From positions 1 to 5,844 of the forward strand of contig CAYNGH010000191.1 of assembly GCA_964396845.1 (NCBI GenBank): a stretch of 5,844 nt of DNA, given 5' to 3'. Below are positions 1 to 5,311 of this stretch, one piece after another. This DNA is from CAYNGH01 sp964396845 (GTDB lineage: Bacteria > Vulcanimicrobiota > JAJTBE01 > CAYNGH01). Within the stretch, counting starts at the first letter, position 1. Each line of letters begins with the position of its first letter. The notes under the pieces are model-generated. The model saw nothing but the letters and a program-made list of their open reading frames with translations, was not told the origin of the DNA and searched no databases. The position numbers were made by a program, and so were the translations under genes.

Positions 1-1047
1 ATCTTGGCCGGTATTCTCACTTCCCTGATGGTTTTTGCCCTGTGGGAGGGAGCCTTGCGGTTGGGGAGCAGGCTTTTTCCTGATGAGAATTATATTCAAT
101 ACCGCCGGGAAATGTGGACCTTGCGCCCTGAGGGCAGTTTTGAGATTCAGGGGGCTGTAGTTCGTTCCAACTCCCTGGGATTGCGGGAAGATCCGGTGGG
201 GCCCAGAGATCCAGATGAAACGGTGATTCTTTGCATGGGGGATTCCTGGACCATCGGCCAGGGGGTTTCCCGGGAGCAGACTTTTGTAAAACAGTTGGAA
301 TCGATGCTGAACCGTCATTATCCCGGCAGGAAGATCAGGGTTGTAAACGGCGGGATGTTTGGTTACTCGGTGTTGCAGGGGTATAATTTGCTCAGGGAGC
401 TGATTCCCATATACCAGCCTGATATTGTTATTTTCTGCGGGTTCAACCAGCTGGCCAATCAGGAGTTAGATCTTTATCAGCAGGAGATTGAAGGCACTGA
501 TGGAGTGAAGGGACTGCTCAACAGCTTTTATTTTTATCGGTGTCTCCGCAGTGCTTTCAAGGATTCCAGCCCGGAGGAGATTGGCGCAAAAAAGCGGGAG
601 CCTATCAGCCGGAAAAAGGCCTGGGATCTTTATATCCATTATCGGCATCAAATTTATTCCCTGTGTGAAGAGAATGAAATTACCATGTTGTCTTTCAACC
701 ATGTTGAGCTTCCCCGGTGTCAGCGGATTCGCCGGCATATGGCCGGGGGAGAGTATCCCCATCCGGTGAAGGAAACTCCTGGAGGAGGGCTTTATGTGCT
801 TCTTCCATGGGATCCCCTTCTTGAGGAGGAAGGGGAGCATATTGACCCTGTGGGGGAATACCGGAATATCTATTATCTAACCCTTTGTCCTTCGCCGGAA
901 TACAGCTCCAGGGCAGCTTTCTTTCAGGCTGAAGACCCGACTCATCCATCCTCCATAGGGCATTATGCCATTGCTCAGGTTCTGGCCGGGAGTATTGTTG
1001 ATTTAAACCTGATAGAACCGGATCAGGATGTGACCCCAGGGGATTGA
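1..1047 (+). CDS. Membrane-anchored SGNH/GDSL-type hydrolase (5' end outside window)
   Basis: The frame is open from the first base, so the true start is probably upstream; a TTG at 4 is the only start-like codon near the edge and has no visible ribosome site. Numbering from that TTG, residues 3-20 are a hydrophobic segment (ILTSLMVFALWEGALRL), likely a membrane anchor. An N-S-L-G-L-R-E-D motif (56-63) then precedes the hydrolase fold. Block I is GDS at 79-81 (Ser81 nucleophile), block II is around N115-G-G to G120-Y, block III is G146-F-N148, and block V is D311-P-T-H314. Together these give a plausible Ser-Asp-His triad. The N-x-x-G-x-R motif before GDS is common in envelope-associated SGNH proteins that act as acyl-esterases or O-acyltransferase partners. 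The substrate cannot be read from the sequence. It ends 80 nt before the SDR gene, with no convincing terminator between. Confidence 0.85.
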   Translation: MLAGILTSLMVFALWEGALRLGSRLFPDENYIQYRREMWTLRPEGSFEIQGAVVRSNSLGLREDPVGPRDPDETVILCMGDSWTIGQGVSREQTFVKQLESMLNRHYPGRKIRVVNGGMFGYSVLQGYNLLRELIPIYQPDIVIFCGFNQLANQELDLYQQEIEGTDGVKGLLNSFYFYRCLRSAFKDSSPEEIGAKKREPISRKKAWDLYIHYRHQIYSLCEENEITMLSFNHVELPRCQRIRRHMAGGEYPHPVKETPGGGLYVLLPWDPLLEEEGEHIDPVGEYRNIYYLTLCPSPEYSSRAAFFQAEDPTHPSSIGHYAIAQVLAGSIVDLNLIEPDQDVTPGD

Positions 1048-1077
1048 TCGGGAACTTTCTGGATGAGAACAGGCTTA

Positions 1078-1106
1078 TTAAGACCTGACAGCAAGTCATA
1101 TATAAC
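1078..1106 (+). promoter_or_regulatory. Candidate sigma-70-like promoter for the SDR gene
   Basis: TTAAGA (1078-1083, 4 of 6 to TTGACA) and TATAAC (1101-1106, 5 of 6 to TATAAT) are separated by 17 nt. The predicted transcription start is near 1113, just before the Shine-Dalgarno AGGAGGA (1114-1120), which sits 7 nt before the ATG at 1128. The untranslated leader would be only about 15 nt. This is a pattern match only. Confidence 0.45.
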
Positions 1107-1127
1107 ATACAATAGGAGGATTGCAAT

Positions 1128-1859
1128 ATGGATGAAAACAGAAGCCCCAGGACAGTCCTTGTCACGGGAGGCACCTCGGGGGTGGGGATGGCTGTGGCCC
1201 GGCGGTTTGCCGGGGAGGGGTGGAATCCTATAATCCTTGCCCGGCACCGGGAGGATCTGGAAAGGGTGAAGGCTGACTTTCACCGGGAAGGTCTGAAGCT
1301 GTGGGCATTTCCCTGTGATGTGGGGGATGAGGGCCAGGTGGATAAAACTCTGGATGAAATATACAGGAAGTTTTCTTTTGTAGATCTGCTGGTGAATAAT
1401 GCGGGGATTGGATTCAAAGGGCCGGTGGAGGATCTTTCCCCCGGGGATATGGATGCCATGATTGCAACGAACTTGCGAGGGGTTTTCCTGATGACCCGCG
1501 GGGTTCTTCCTTCCATGAAAAAAGAGCGCCGGGGTTATATCATCAACGTGGCCTCGGGGGCAGCATTGAACGGCATTGCCAATATGGCGGGATACTGCGC
1601 CACCAAGTTTGCAGTCCGGGGATTTTCCCTGTCAGTGGCTCAGGAGGCCAGGGATTATGATGTCCGGGTGACGGTGCTTTGTCCCGGCTCCATCAATTCG
1701 TCTTTTCACGAAAAGATGGGGGTTTCTCATCCCAGGGAAAAACTGGAGAAGATGATGCAACCGGAGGATATTGCCGACACGGTTTTCCATGTGGCAAACC
1801 AGCCTCTGCGTTATTGGGTTTCCGAGGTGATCATGCGTGCATCTCTCATGGGCCGATAA
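1128..1859 (+). CDS. Short-chain dehydrogenase/reductase (classical SDR), NADP(H)-type
   Basis: A 243-residue cytosolic oxidoreductase of the usual classical SDR length. The nucleotide-binding glycine motif TGGTSGVG is at 13-20. A basic residue after the second strand (LAR, Arg39) points to NADP(H) rather than NAD(H). Asp64 in CDV is the usual adenine-ring contact, and NNAG is at 90-93. The catalytic tetrad is complete: Asn115, Ser143, Tyr156 and Lys160 (Y-C-A-T-K). A PG motif (186-187) and the substrate loop follow. The start is set by a strong AGGAGGA at 1114-1120. It resembles the broad group of 3-oxoacyl-ACP reductase-like and DltE-like SDRs, but the substrate cannot be assigned. It is probably transcribed from its own promoter and may also receive read-through from the hydrolase gene. 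Confidence 0.95.
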   Translation: MDENRSPRTVLVTGGTSGVGMAVARRFAGEGWNPIILARHREDLERVKADFHREGLKLWAFPCDVGDEGQVDKTLDEIYRKFSFVDLLVNNAGIGFKGPVEDLSPGDMDAMIATNLRGVFLMTRGVLPSMKKERRGYIINVASGAALNGIANMAGYCATKFAVRGFSLSVAQEARDYDVRVTVLCPGSINSSFHEKMGVSHPREKLEKMMQPEDIADTVFHVANQPLRYWVSEVIMRASLMGR

Positions 1860-1871
1860 CCTGCAGGGAAC

Positions 1872-1900
1872 TTGTGGCCTGGGTAGAAACCAAATATAAT
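1872..1900 (+). promoter_or_regulatory. Candidate sigma-70-like promoter for the TPR gene
   Basis: A perfect TATAAT (1895-1900) lies 17 nt after TTGTGG (1872-1877, only TTG matching the -35 consensus). The predicted start is near 1907, giving a leader of about 15 nt. It falls in the 62-nt gap between the SDR stop and the TPR start. The perfect -10 box and ideal spacing make it the best plus-strand promoter in the window. Confidence 0.55.
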
Positions 1901-1910
1901 CGAATTGCAT

Positions 1911-1916
1911 GGAGGA
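1911..1916 (+). promoter_or_regulatory. Shine-Dalgarno site that fixes the TPR gene start
   Basis: GGAGGA ends 5 nt before the ATG at 1922. The same frame is open upstream to an ATG at 1679, but that would place 81 codons inside the SDR gene in another frame, with Cys/Gly/Arg-rich composition unlike a real protein. The ribosome site and the promoter at 1872-1900 both favour 1922. Confidence 0.8.
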
Positions 1917-1921
1917 TTGAC

Positions 1922-2899
1922 ATGGCTGAAAATAAATCAATGGAAAACAATATGATAGAGAGTCTGTGGGAAGTTTGCTTTAAAGCGTTAGGTTTTCTGG
2001 ATGAGCTGGATCGCCTTGCTCTGGATTTAAGCACTGCCTCGGTCAAAAAAAATGAGCTGGCAAAGGCCTTTGAACCCCTGATGAAAGAAGAGAAATTTCT
2101 CTCCCGCATAGCCCAGGCCCATATGAAAAACCATCGCTGGAAGGAAGCCCTGGAAGCGTACCGCGGCCTCAATCAGGATTCCCTCGAAGTTATCAGGGAT
2201 ATGGGGGAAATTTTCCTGAACCTGAAGGATTACAAGGCTGCATCGGAGCAGTTCACCCGGCTTCTTAAAATTGACCAGGATAGTTCAGTTGCCTGGTTCA
2301 AGAGAGCCCAGGCCAATTACCTGATGGGGACGGATCTGGAAAACTCGGTGTTTTATCTTGAAAGGGCCCTGGAGTTAGATCCCGATTACATCGATGCCCT
2401 GATGCTCATGAGTAAGACCTGGATTGAGAGATCCGGCAAGAAGACAGATCAGTTTGTCAAGGGAAGAATGTATCAGGAAGCACTCAGGTGTCTGGATCTT
2501 GCCCAGAAACAGAGCCAGAATCAAAAATCCCCCATGAAGGAGTTCAATCTTGCCCGGGTGGAAGCCCTCAGGTCCAAGGCTGACCCTATGAACGAAGAGG
2601 CTCATCTGGAAAAGCTGGCAAACTATCTTCAGGAAGCAGTGGAGAAGGATTCATCGGGGAAGCTCAAAATCAAGGAGATGGTCAATAACGAACGTTGTTT
2701 TGCTGATCTGGGCATAGAGTTTGTGGAAGTGTCCGAGGAGTCTTCGGAAAATGAGCCTCCTTCAGTGCCAGACATCAGGGAAAACATCTCCGAGGATCAT
2801 CCCCGGCAACAGGGAGGGGATAACTCTTCTTCAAAATACACGGTTCCTCAGAAGATAGGTATGGTGACTCCGGAGGATTTATACGGCGAAGCTAACTGA
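1922..2899 (+). CDS. TPR-repeat protein with acidic disordered C-terminus
   Basis: A 325-residue soluble protein with no signal peptide or membrane segment. Residues 10-55 look like a helical lead-in. Tetratricopeptide-type helix pairs follow at about 56-83 (degenerate; RWKEALEAYRGL), 88-119 (clear; GEIFLNLKDYKAASEQFTRLLKID) and 122-155 (clear; ending ERALELDPDY). A less regular helical stretch runs from 156 to about 260 and includes YQEALRCLDLA. Residues 268-310 are rich in Glu, Ser, Asp and Pro and probably disordered, and the chain ends in a short segment MVTPEDLYGEAN that could be a peptide docking motif. TPR arrays bind other proteins, but the partner cannot be read here. It converges with the HEAT-like gene, with 71 nt between the two stops. 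Confidence 0.87.
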   Translation: MAENKSMENNMIESLWEVCFKALGFLDELDRLALDLSTASVKKNELAKAFEPLMKEEKFLSRIAQAHMKNHRWKEALEAYRGLNQDSLEVIRDMGEIFLNLKDYKAASEQFTRLLKIDQDSSVAWFKRAQANYLMGTDLENSVFYLERALELDPDYIDALMLMSKTWIERSGKKTDQFVKGRMYQEALRCLDLAQKQSQNQKSPMKEFNLARVEALRSKADPMNEEAHLEKLANYLQEAVEKDSSGKLKIKEMVNNERCFADLGIEFVEVSEESSENEPPSVPDIRENISEDHPRQQGGDNSSSKYTVPQKIGMVTPEDLYGEAN

Positions 2900-2905
2900 C
2901 ACCTT

Positions 2906-2934
2906 TTCTCCTGAAGAGGTTTTGTCCCGGAGAA
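2906..2934. terminator. Weak hairpin between the convergent TPR and HEAT-like genes
   Basis: TTCTCC (2906-2911) pairs with GGAGAA (2929-2934) across a 17-nt loop, followed on the plus strand by CTTTTG. A second small stem, ATGCA (2949-2953) with TGCAT (2957-2961), lies nearby with only a 3-nt loop. Neither has a long T-run. The position between two stops suits transcription termination, but the structural support is modest. Confidence 0.28.
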
Positions 2935-2970
2935 CTTTTGCCCCGGTCATGCAGGGTGCATCAGTTGCAT

Positions 2971-4047
2971 TCAAGCCGGGAAGAAGCTGATTATCCGGGC
3001 CAGTTTTTCTTTGTCATCCATCTCCCGGAAGTTGTTGATTTCCTTTCTGTTGGACAGAAAAGATTCAAAATGAGGCTCGATGACCCGGAGGATGTTGGCG
3101 AGGGTGGGCAGGGACTGCCGGGGGATTTCTTCCTGGAAGGGGAGCAGTACTTCTTTTATTACATTGGTCAGAAACTGATCGTCAGCTCCCTGAAGAGATT
3201 TTTCCAGTACTCTGCTCACCAGGAGAACCCGGTCAGGTTCGTCATCGTGGAGGTTTTTTGACAGCAGTCCCAGGGAGCCGGCAGTTCGATCTGTGCGGGG
3301 GAGGCCCGAGAGCAGGGGCAGAAATATCTCGGAAAAACTTTCCATGGAGCTGAAACGGAAGAACAGGTTCACTGCCTTGTCCTGTATTTCCCCGGATCGG
3401 GAGTCAAAGCTGTTGATCATTACAATTGCAGTATCTTTTATTATATCCGGGGTCAGTTCTTCAGGGAACCGGTTGATCATTCCCTCGATGGATTTAAGGG
3501 CAGCCCGGTGCAACCGGACAGAACCCTTGAGTTCACCTTCGATAATCTTACGACAGGATGCCGACAGCAGGGGTATGTCCTCGGCCTTGCCCAGGAGGCT
3601 CAGGGTTGTCAGCCACTGGGGAGCGGTGATGTGGGAGAATTCTTCTTTCTTGAGGTTCAGCCTTGCCATTACCAGGGATTTCTCTCGGGCGGCTTCATCA
3701 AAGGGAGTTACCTGATGGTTGAATCTTTCCAGCCGGGCAAAATTTGCCGAGGCGATGGCCCGGATGGCCGGGTCGCTGGAGAAAAGCAATACCACCAGTT
3801 CCTGGCGATCATCCAGGGAGGCATTCTTGAAGTGCCGGGACATGGCTTTTCTGAGTTTTTCCAGTCCGGTCTGCTGGTTCTCGTATTTTTCCAGGGTTGT
3901 CAGGAACTGATTCTTGTGTTTGGGCTGATTTACTTTTCTTTCATTCTCCCGGCCAGAGGATTCATCTTTTGAACTCTCCGGTTCTGTTTCATTGACAGCT
4001 TCATCAGCCTGATTCGTGTCCTGGTCAGCAAGGTTTGTGTTTGCCAT
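2971..4047 (-). CDS. HEAT-like helical repeat protein, function unknown
   Basis: A 358-residue protein that I do not recognise as a named family. Residues 1-45 are hydrophilic, rich in Asn, Asp, Glu, Gln and Ser, and likely disordered, with no signal peptide. From about 46 to the end it is almost entirely amphipathic helix, with repeat-like helix pairs such as SDPAIRAIASANFARLERF (91-109), SVRLHRAALKSIEGMINRF (176-194), EIQDKAVNLFFRFSSM (220-235) and QSLPTLANILRVIEPHF (311-327). This resembles an irregular HEAT/ARM-type solenoid, which usually serves as a protein-binding scaffold. No catalytic motif is visible. The ATG at 4047 has GAGG (4057-4054 on the minus strand) 6 nt upstream and a good promoter further up. 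It diverges from the Nudix regulator gene and converges with the TPR gene. Confidence 0.85.
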   Translation of the reverse strand: MANTNLADQDTNQADEAVNETEPESSKDESSGRENERKVNQPKHKNQFLTTLEKYENQQTGLEKLRKAMSRHFKNASLDDRQELVVLLFSSDPAIRAIASANFARLERFNHQVTPFDEAAREKSLVMARLNLKKEEFSHITAPQWLTTLSLLGKAEDIPLLSASCRKIIEGELKGSVRLHRAALKSIEGMINRFPEELTPDIIKDTAIVMINSFDSRSGEIQDKAVNLFFRFSSMESFSEIFLPLLSGLPRTDRTAGSLGLLSKNLHDDEPDRVLLVSRVLEKSLQGADDQFLTNVIKEVLLPFQEEIPRQSLPTLANILRVIEPHFESFLSNRKEINNFREMDDKEKLARIISFFPA

Positions 4048-4058
4048 GAAAAGCCTCG

Positions 4059-4069
4059 TTAATGATTAA
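4059..4069. promoter_or_regulatory. Perfect palindrome, candidate operator
   Basis: TTAAT-G-ATTAA is a perfect inverted repeat with a one-base centre. It lies about 5-15 nt after the predicted minus-strand transcription start (near 4073), where a bound repressor could block the HEAT-like gene. The Nudix-winged-helix protein encoded next door is an obvious candidate binder. In AT-rich DNA a palindrome of this size can arise by chance. Confidence 0.3.
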
Positions 4070-4079
4070 TTTATAATGT

Positions 4080-4108
4080 ATTTTATCAGGAATTGTTCTT
4101 TTTGTCCA
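4080..4108 (-). promoter_or_regulatory. Candidate sigma-70-like promoter for the HEAT-like gene
   Basis: On the minus strand, TGGACA (4108-4103, 5 of 6 to TTGACA) is followed after exactly 17 nt by TAAAAT (4085-4080, 5 of 6 to TATAAT). The predicted start is near 4073, leaving a leader of about 26 nt that carries the GAGG ribosome site. This is the best-scoring promoter in the window by eye. Confidence 0.55.
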
Positions 4109-4169
4109 CAGTTAAATTTGTGTGAATATTTATGGGGCAAGGAAGGAATAGATGGAAATCAAATGAATT

Positions 4170-4955
4170 ATGAACTCATCATTGGGGAGTAGTGGTCTTG
4201 TTATGGTGAAAAATCACGAAGATGAGCTGATCAACCCGGCGGTCACAGTAGATATTGTAATATTTACAATTCAGGATGATGATTTAAAGGTTCTGCTGGT
4301 GCGCAGAAAAAATCCTCCCTTCAAGAACAAGTGGGCAATTCCCGGTGGGTTTGTCAGATATGAAGAACCTCTGGAGGATGCGGCTCTCCGAGAGCTTTAC
4401 GAAGAAACCGGGGTGCGGGATGTTTTTATCGAACAGCTTTTTACCTTTGGCGATCCCAAGAGGGATCCCCGGATGCGGGTTATCACCGTTGCATATTATG
4501 CCCTGATTTCATCAGAAAATTTAGTGGTTCGTCCCGATTCCGATGTGAGTGATGTGCGCTGGTTCTCCACTTATAAACTCCCCAGTCTTGGTTTTGATCA
4601 TGACAGAATTCTGAGTTATGCCCTCAACCGCCTGCGAAACAAGATCATGTACACCAATATTGCCTTTCAGCTGATGCCGGAAAAATTTACCCTCACAGAG
4701 CTTCAAAATGCATACGAAGTGATCCTGGAAAAAAGCCTTGACAAGAGAAATTTTCGAAAAAAGATCATTTCTTCCCATCTTTTGGAGAAAACCGATGAAA
4801 AAAGGGTGGATGGCCGGCACAGACCCGCCATGCTCTATCGTTTCATAGGATCTGAAAAACTGATCAACCGTCGTTATAAAAGGAAAAACTCAAGAAAAAA
4901 CGGCAGTCCCCGGAGCCAGTCCCCGGAAAGCCTGGCCCGGACTGGACCCGGCTGA
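4170..4955 (+). CDS. Nudix domain plus NrtR-type winged-helix regulator
   Basis: Numbered from the ATG at 4170 (261 residues). A Nudix fold covers about 22-155, with a complete Nudix box: Gly60, Glu66, Arg74-Glu75, Glu78-Glu79 and Gly81-Val82, matching Gx5Ex7REUxEExGU. Residues 162-226 match the winged helix of NrtR-like proteins, with FTLTELQ, DKRNFRKKI and GRHRPAMLYRF. NrtR proteins sense ADP-ribose and repress NAD-synthesis genes; relatives control sugar pathways. No NAD or sugar genes are adjacent, so the target is open and no symbol is given. The intact box means hydrolysis of an ADP-ribose-like substrate is possible. The start is uncertain: ATG 4203 (GGGGAG 13 nt upstream) is at least as likely, since residues 1-11 look non-conserved. 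The tail after about 240 is odd (RSQSPESLARTGPG) and coincides with a 13-nt-period repeat. Confidence 0.9.
   Translation: MNSSLGSSGLVMVKNHEDELINPAVTVDIVIFTIQDDDLKVLLVRRKNPPFKNKWAIPGGFVRYEEPLEDAALRELYEETGVRDVFIEQLFTFGDPKRDPRMRVITVAYYALISSENLVVRPDSDVSDVRWFSTYKLPSLGFDHDRILSYALNRLRNKIMYTNIAFQLMPEKFTLTELQNAYEVILEKSLDKRNFRKKIISSHLLEKTDEKRVDGRHRPAMLYRFIGSEKLINRRYKRKNSRKNGSPRSQSPESLARTGPG
4904..4927 (+). repeat. Imperfect 13-nt tandem duplication in the Nudix gene
   Basis: CAGTCCCCGGA occurs at 4904-4914 and again at 4917-4927, separated by GC, giving a period of 13 nt. Because 13 is not a multiple of three, gain or loss of one unit changes the reading frame of everything downstream. The repeat lies beyond the conserved winged-helix domain. 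Confidence 0.75.
4916..4945. other. GC-rich hairpin at the 3' end of the Nudix gene
   Basis: CCAGTCC (4916-4922) pairs perfectly with GGACTGG (4939-4945). Inside it, CCGG (4923-4926) can pair with CC-GG (4931-4935, one bulged T) around an AAAG loop. No T-run follows, so it is not a standard terminator. The upstream repeat copy (CAGTCC, 4904-4909) could compete for the same right arm. Possible roles are RNA stability or control of the downstream gene; it may also just be a by-product of the repeat. Confidence 0.4.
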
Positions 4956-4982
4956 GGACATTTCGAGCATCTGGAGGTTTTG

Positions 4983-5270
4983 ATGAAAATTCCACCGGGG
5001 AGATATTCCCTGATAGTTGACAAAAAAATTTATAAAACCGGAGAAGAACAGAAAACCGGCAGGGATTTTGTTCACTGGATGAGCTTTACCGACGGGACAG
5101 AATTTAATCTGGAAACCGAGGAACACCGGCTGGTAGCGGTTAAATTCGACATGGAAATCGAAGTGGATGTGGAAAATAAGGTCCTGCGATTTGGTGGCCC
5201 TCTGCAGATCCCCGTTCATCCAGAGATCGAAGAGATGGATTCGGAAAAAGAGAATCAGTCCGGGGTTTAA
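4983..5270 (+). CDS. Small acidic protein, function unknown
   Basis: A 95-residue protein that I do not recognise. It has no signal peptide, membrane segment or Cys pair. The sequence alternates hydrophobic and charged residues in a way that suggests beta strands (RYSLIVDKKIYK, FVHWMSFTDGTEFNL, HRLVAVKFDMEIEVDV, KVLRFGGPLQIPV), and it ends in an acidic, polar tail (EIEEMDSEKENQSGV). The ATG at 4983 has GGAGG (4973-4977) 5 nt upstream; a TTG at 4980 is too close to that site. It lies 27 nt after the Nudix stop with no promoter visible between, so the two are probably co-transcribed. A single-domain beta-rich fold such as a PilZ-like or small barrel domain is conceivable, but no diagnostic motif is present. 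Confidence 0.78.
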   Translation: MKIPPGRYSLIVDKKIYKTGEEQKTGRDFVHWMSFTDGTEFNLETEEHRLVAVKFDMEIEVDVENKVLRFGGPLQIPVHPEIEEMDSEKENQSGV

Positions 5271-5277
5271 GTTTTGA

Positions 5278-5311
5278 GCTTTGACCTCCGGCTCAGGCAG
5301 AGGTCATAAGC
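5278..5311. terminator. Hairpin between convergent genes, possible bidirectional terminator
   Basis: TGACCTC (5282-5288) pairs perfectly with GAGGTCA (5300-5306) around an 11-nt loop. The stem extends with GCTT (5278-5281) and AAGC (5308-5311) past one bulged T (5307), giving 11 base pairs in total. It starts 8 nt after the stop of the 95-residue gene. Its loop and right arm contain the stop and last codons of the glycosyltransferase gene on the other strand. The plus strand continues with a loosely T-rich stretch, not a clean U-run. Confidence 0.5.

Larger units (their letters stand above)
4048..4169. other. AT-rich divergent control region
   Basis: This 122-nt gap separates the HEAT-like gene (-) from the Nudix-winged-helix gene (+). 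It is much richer in A and T than the genes around it. It contains the minus-strand promoter at 4080-4108, the 11-nt palindrome at 4059-4069, a plus-strand TATAAT at 4072-4077 with no matching -35 box, and short leader reading frames from 4152. A weak plus-strand promoter may be TTGTCC (4102-4107), 17 nt, AATATT (4125-4130), but I do not rely on it. Confidence 0.7.

Noticed and set aside
1018..1052. Inverted repeat GATCA/TGATC around the SGNH gene stop.
   Set aside because: It has only five pairs with a long loop and no T-run; the inner CCCC-A-GGGG cannot form a stable loop. Not supported as a terminator.
695..1174. A 159-codon minus-strand open frame.
   Set aside because: It runs opposite the SGNH hydrolase and the SDR start, is Pro/Gln-rich without motifs, and crosses the SDR promoter.
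1860..1867. Eight-base palindrome CCTGCAGG after the SDR stop.
   Set aside because: It is an isolated short palindrome with no loop space and no link to a promoter box; chance is adequate.
1679..1921. N-terminal extension of the TPR gene by 81 codons.
   Set aside because: It overlaps the conserved SDR gene in another frame, has no ribosome site and has unlikely composition, while GGAGGA and a promoter mark ATG 1922.
1056..2005. Twelve-base repeat TTTCTGGATGAG at 1056-1067 and 1994-2005.
   Set aside because: About one 12-base match is expected by chance in a window of this size, and the copies have unrelated contexts.
3508..3972. A 154-codon plus-strand open frame.
   Set aside because: It lies entirely opposite the HEAT-like gene, lacks a ribosome site and has no domain-like sequence; it is a shadow frame.
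4072..4077. Plus-strand TATAAT in the divergent region as a promoter for the Nudix gene.
   Set aside because: No -35-like hexamer lies at a usable distance (TTGCCA at 4041 is 25 nt away), and AT-rich DNA produces this hexamer easily.
4757..4763. A AAA AAG heptamer in the winged-helix region as a frameshift site.
   Set aside because: It encodes a conserved Arg-Lys-Lys motif, and the -1 frame stops after about a dozen codons (TGA 4796-4798) inside the DNA-binding domain.
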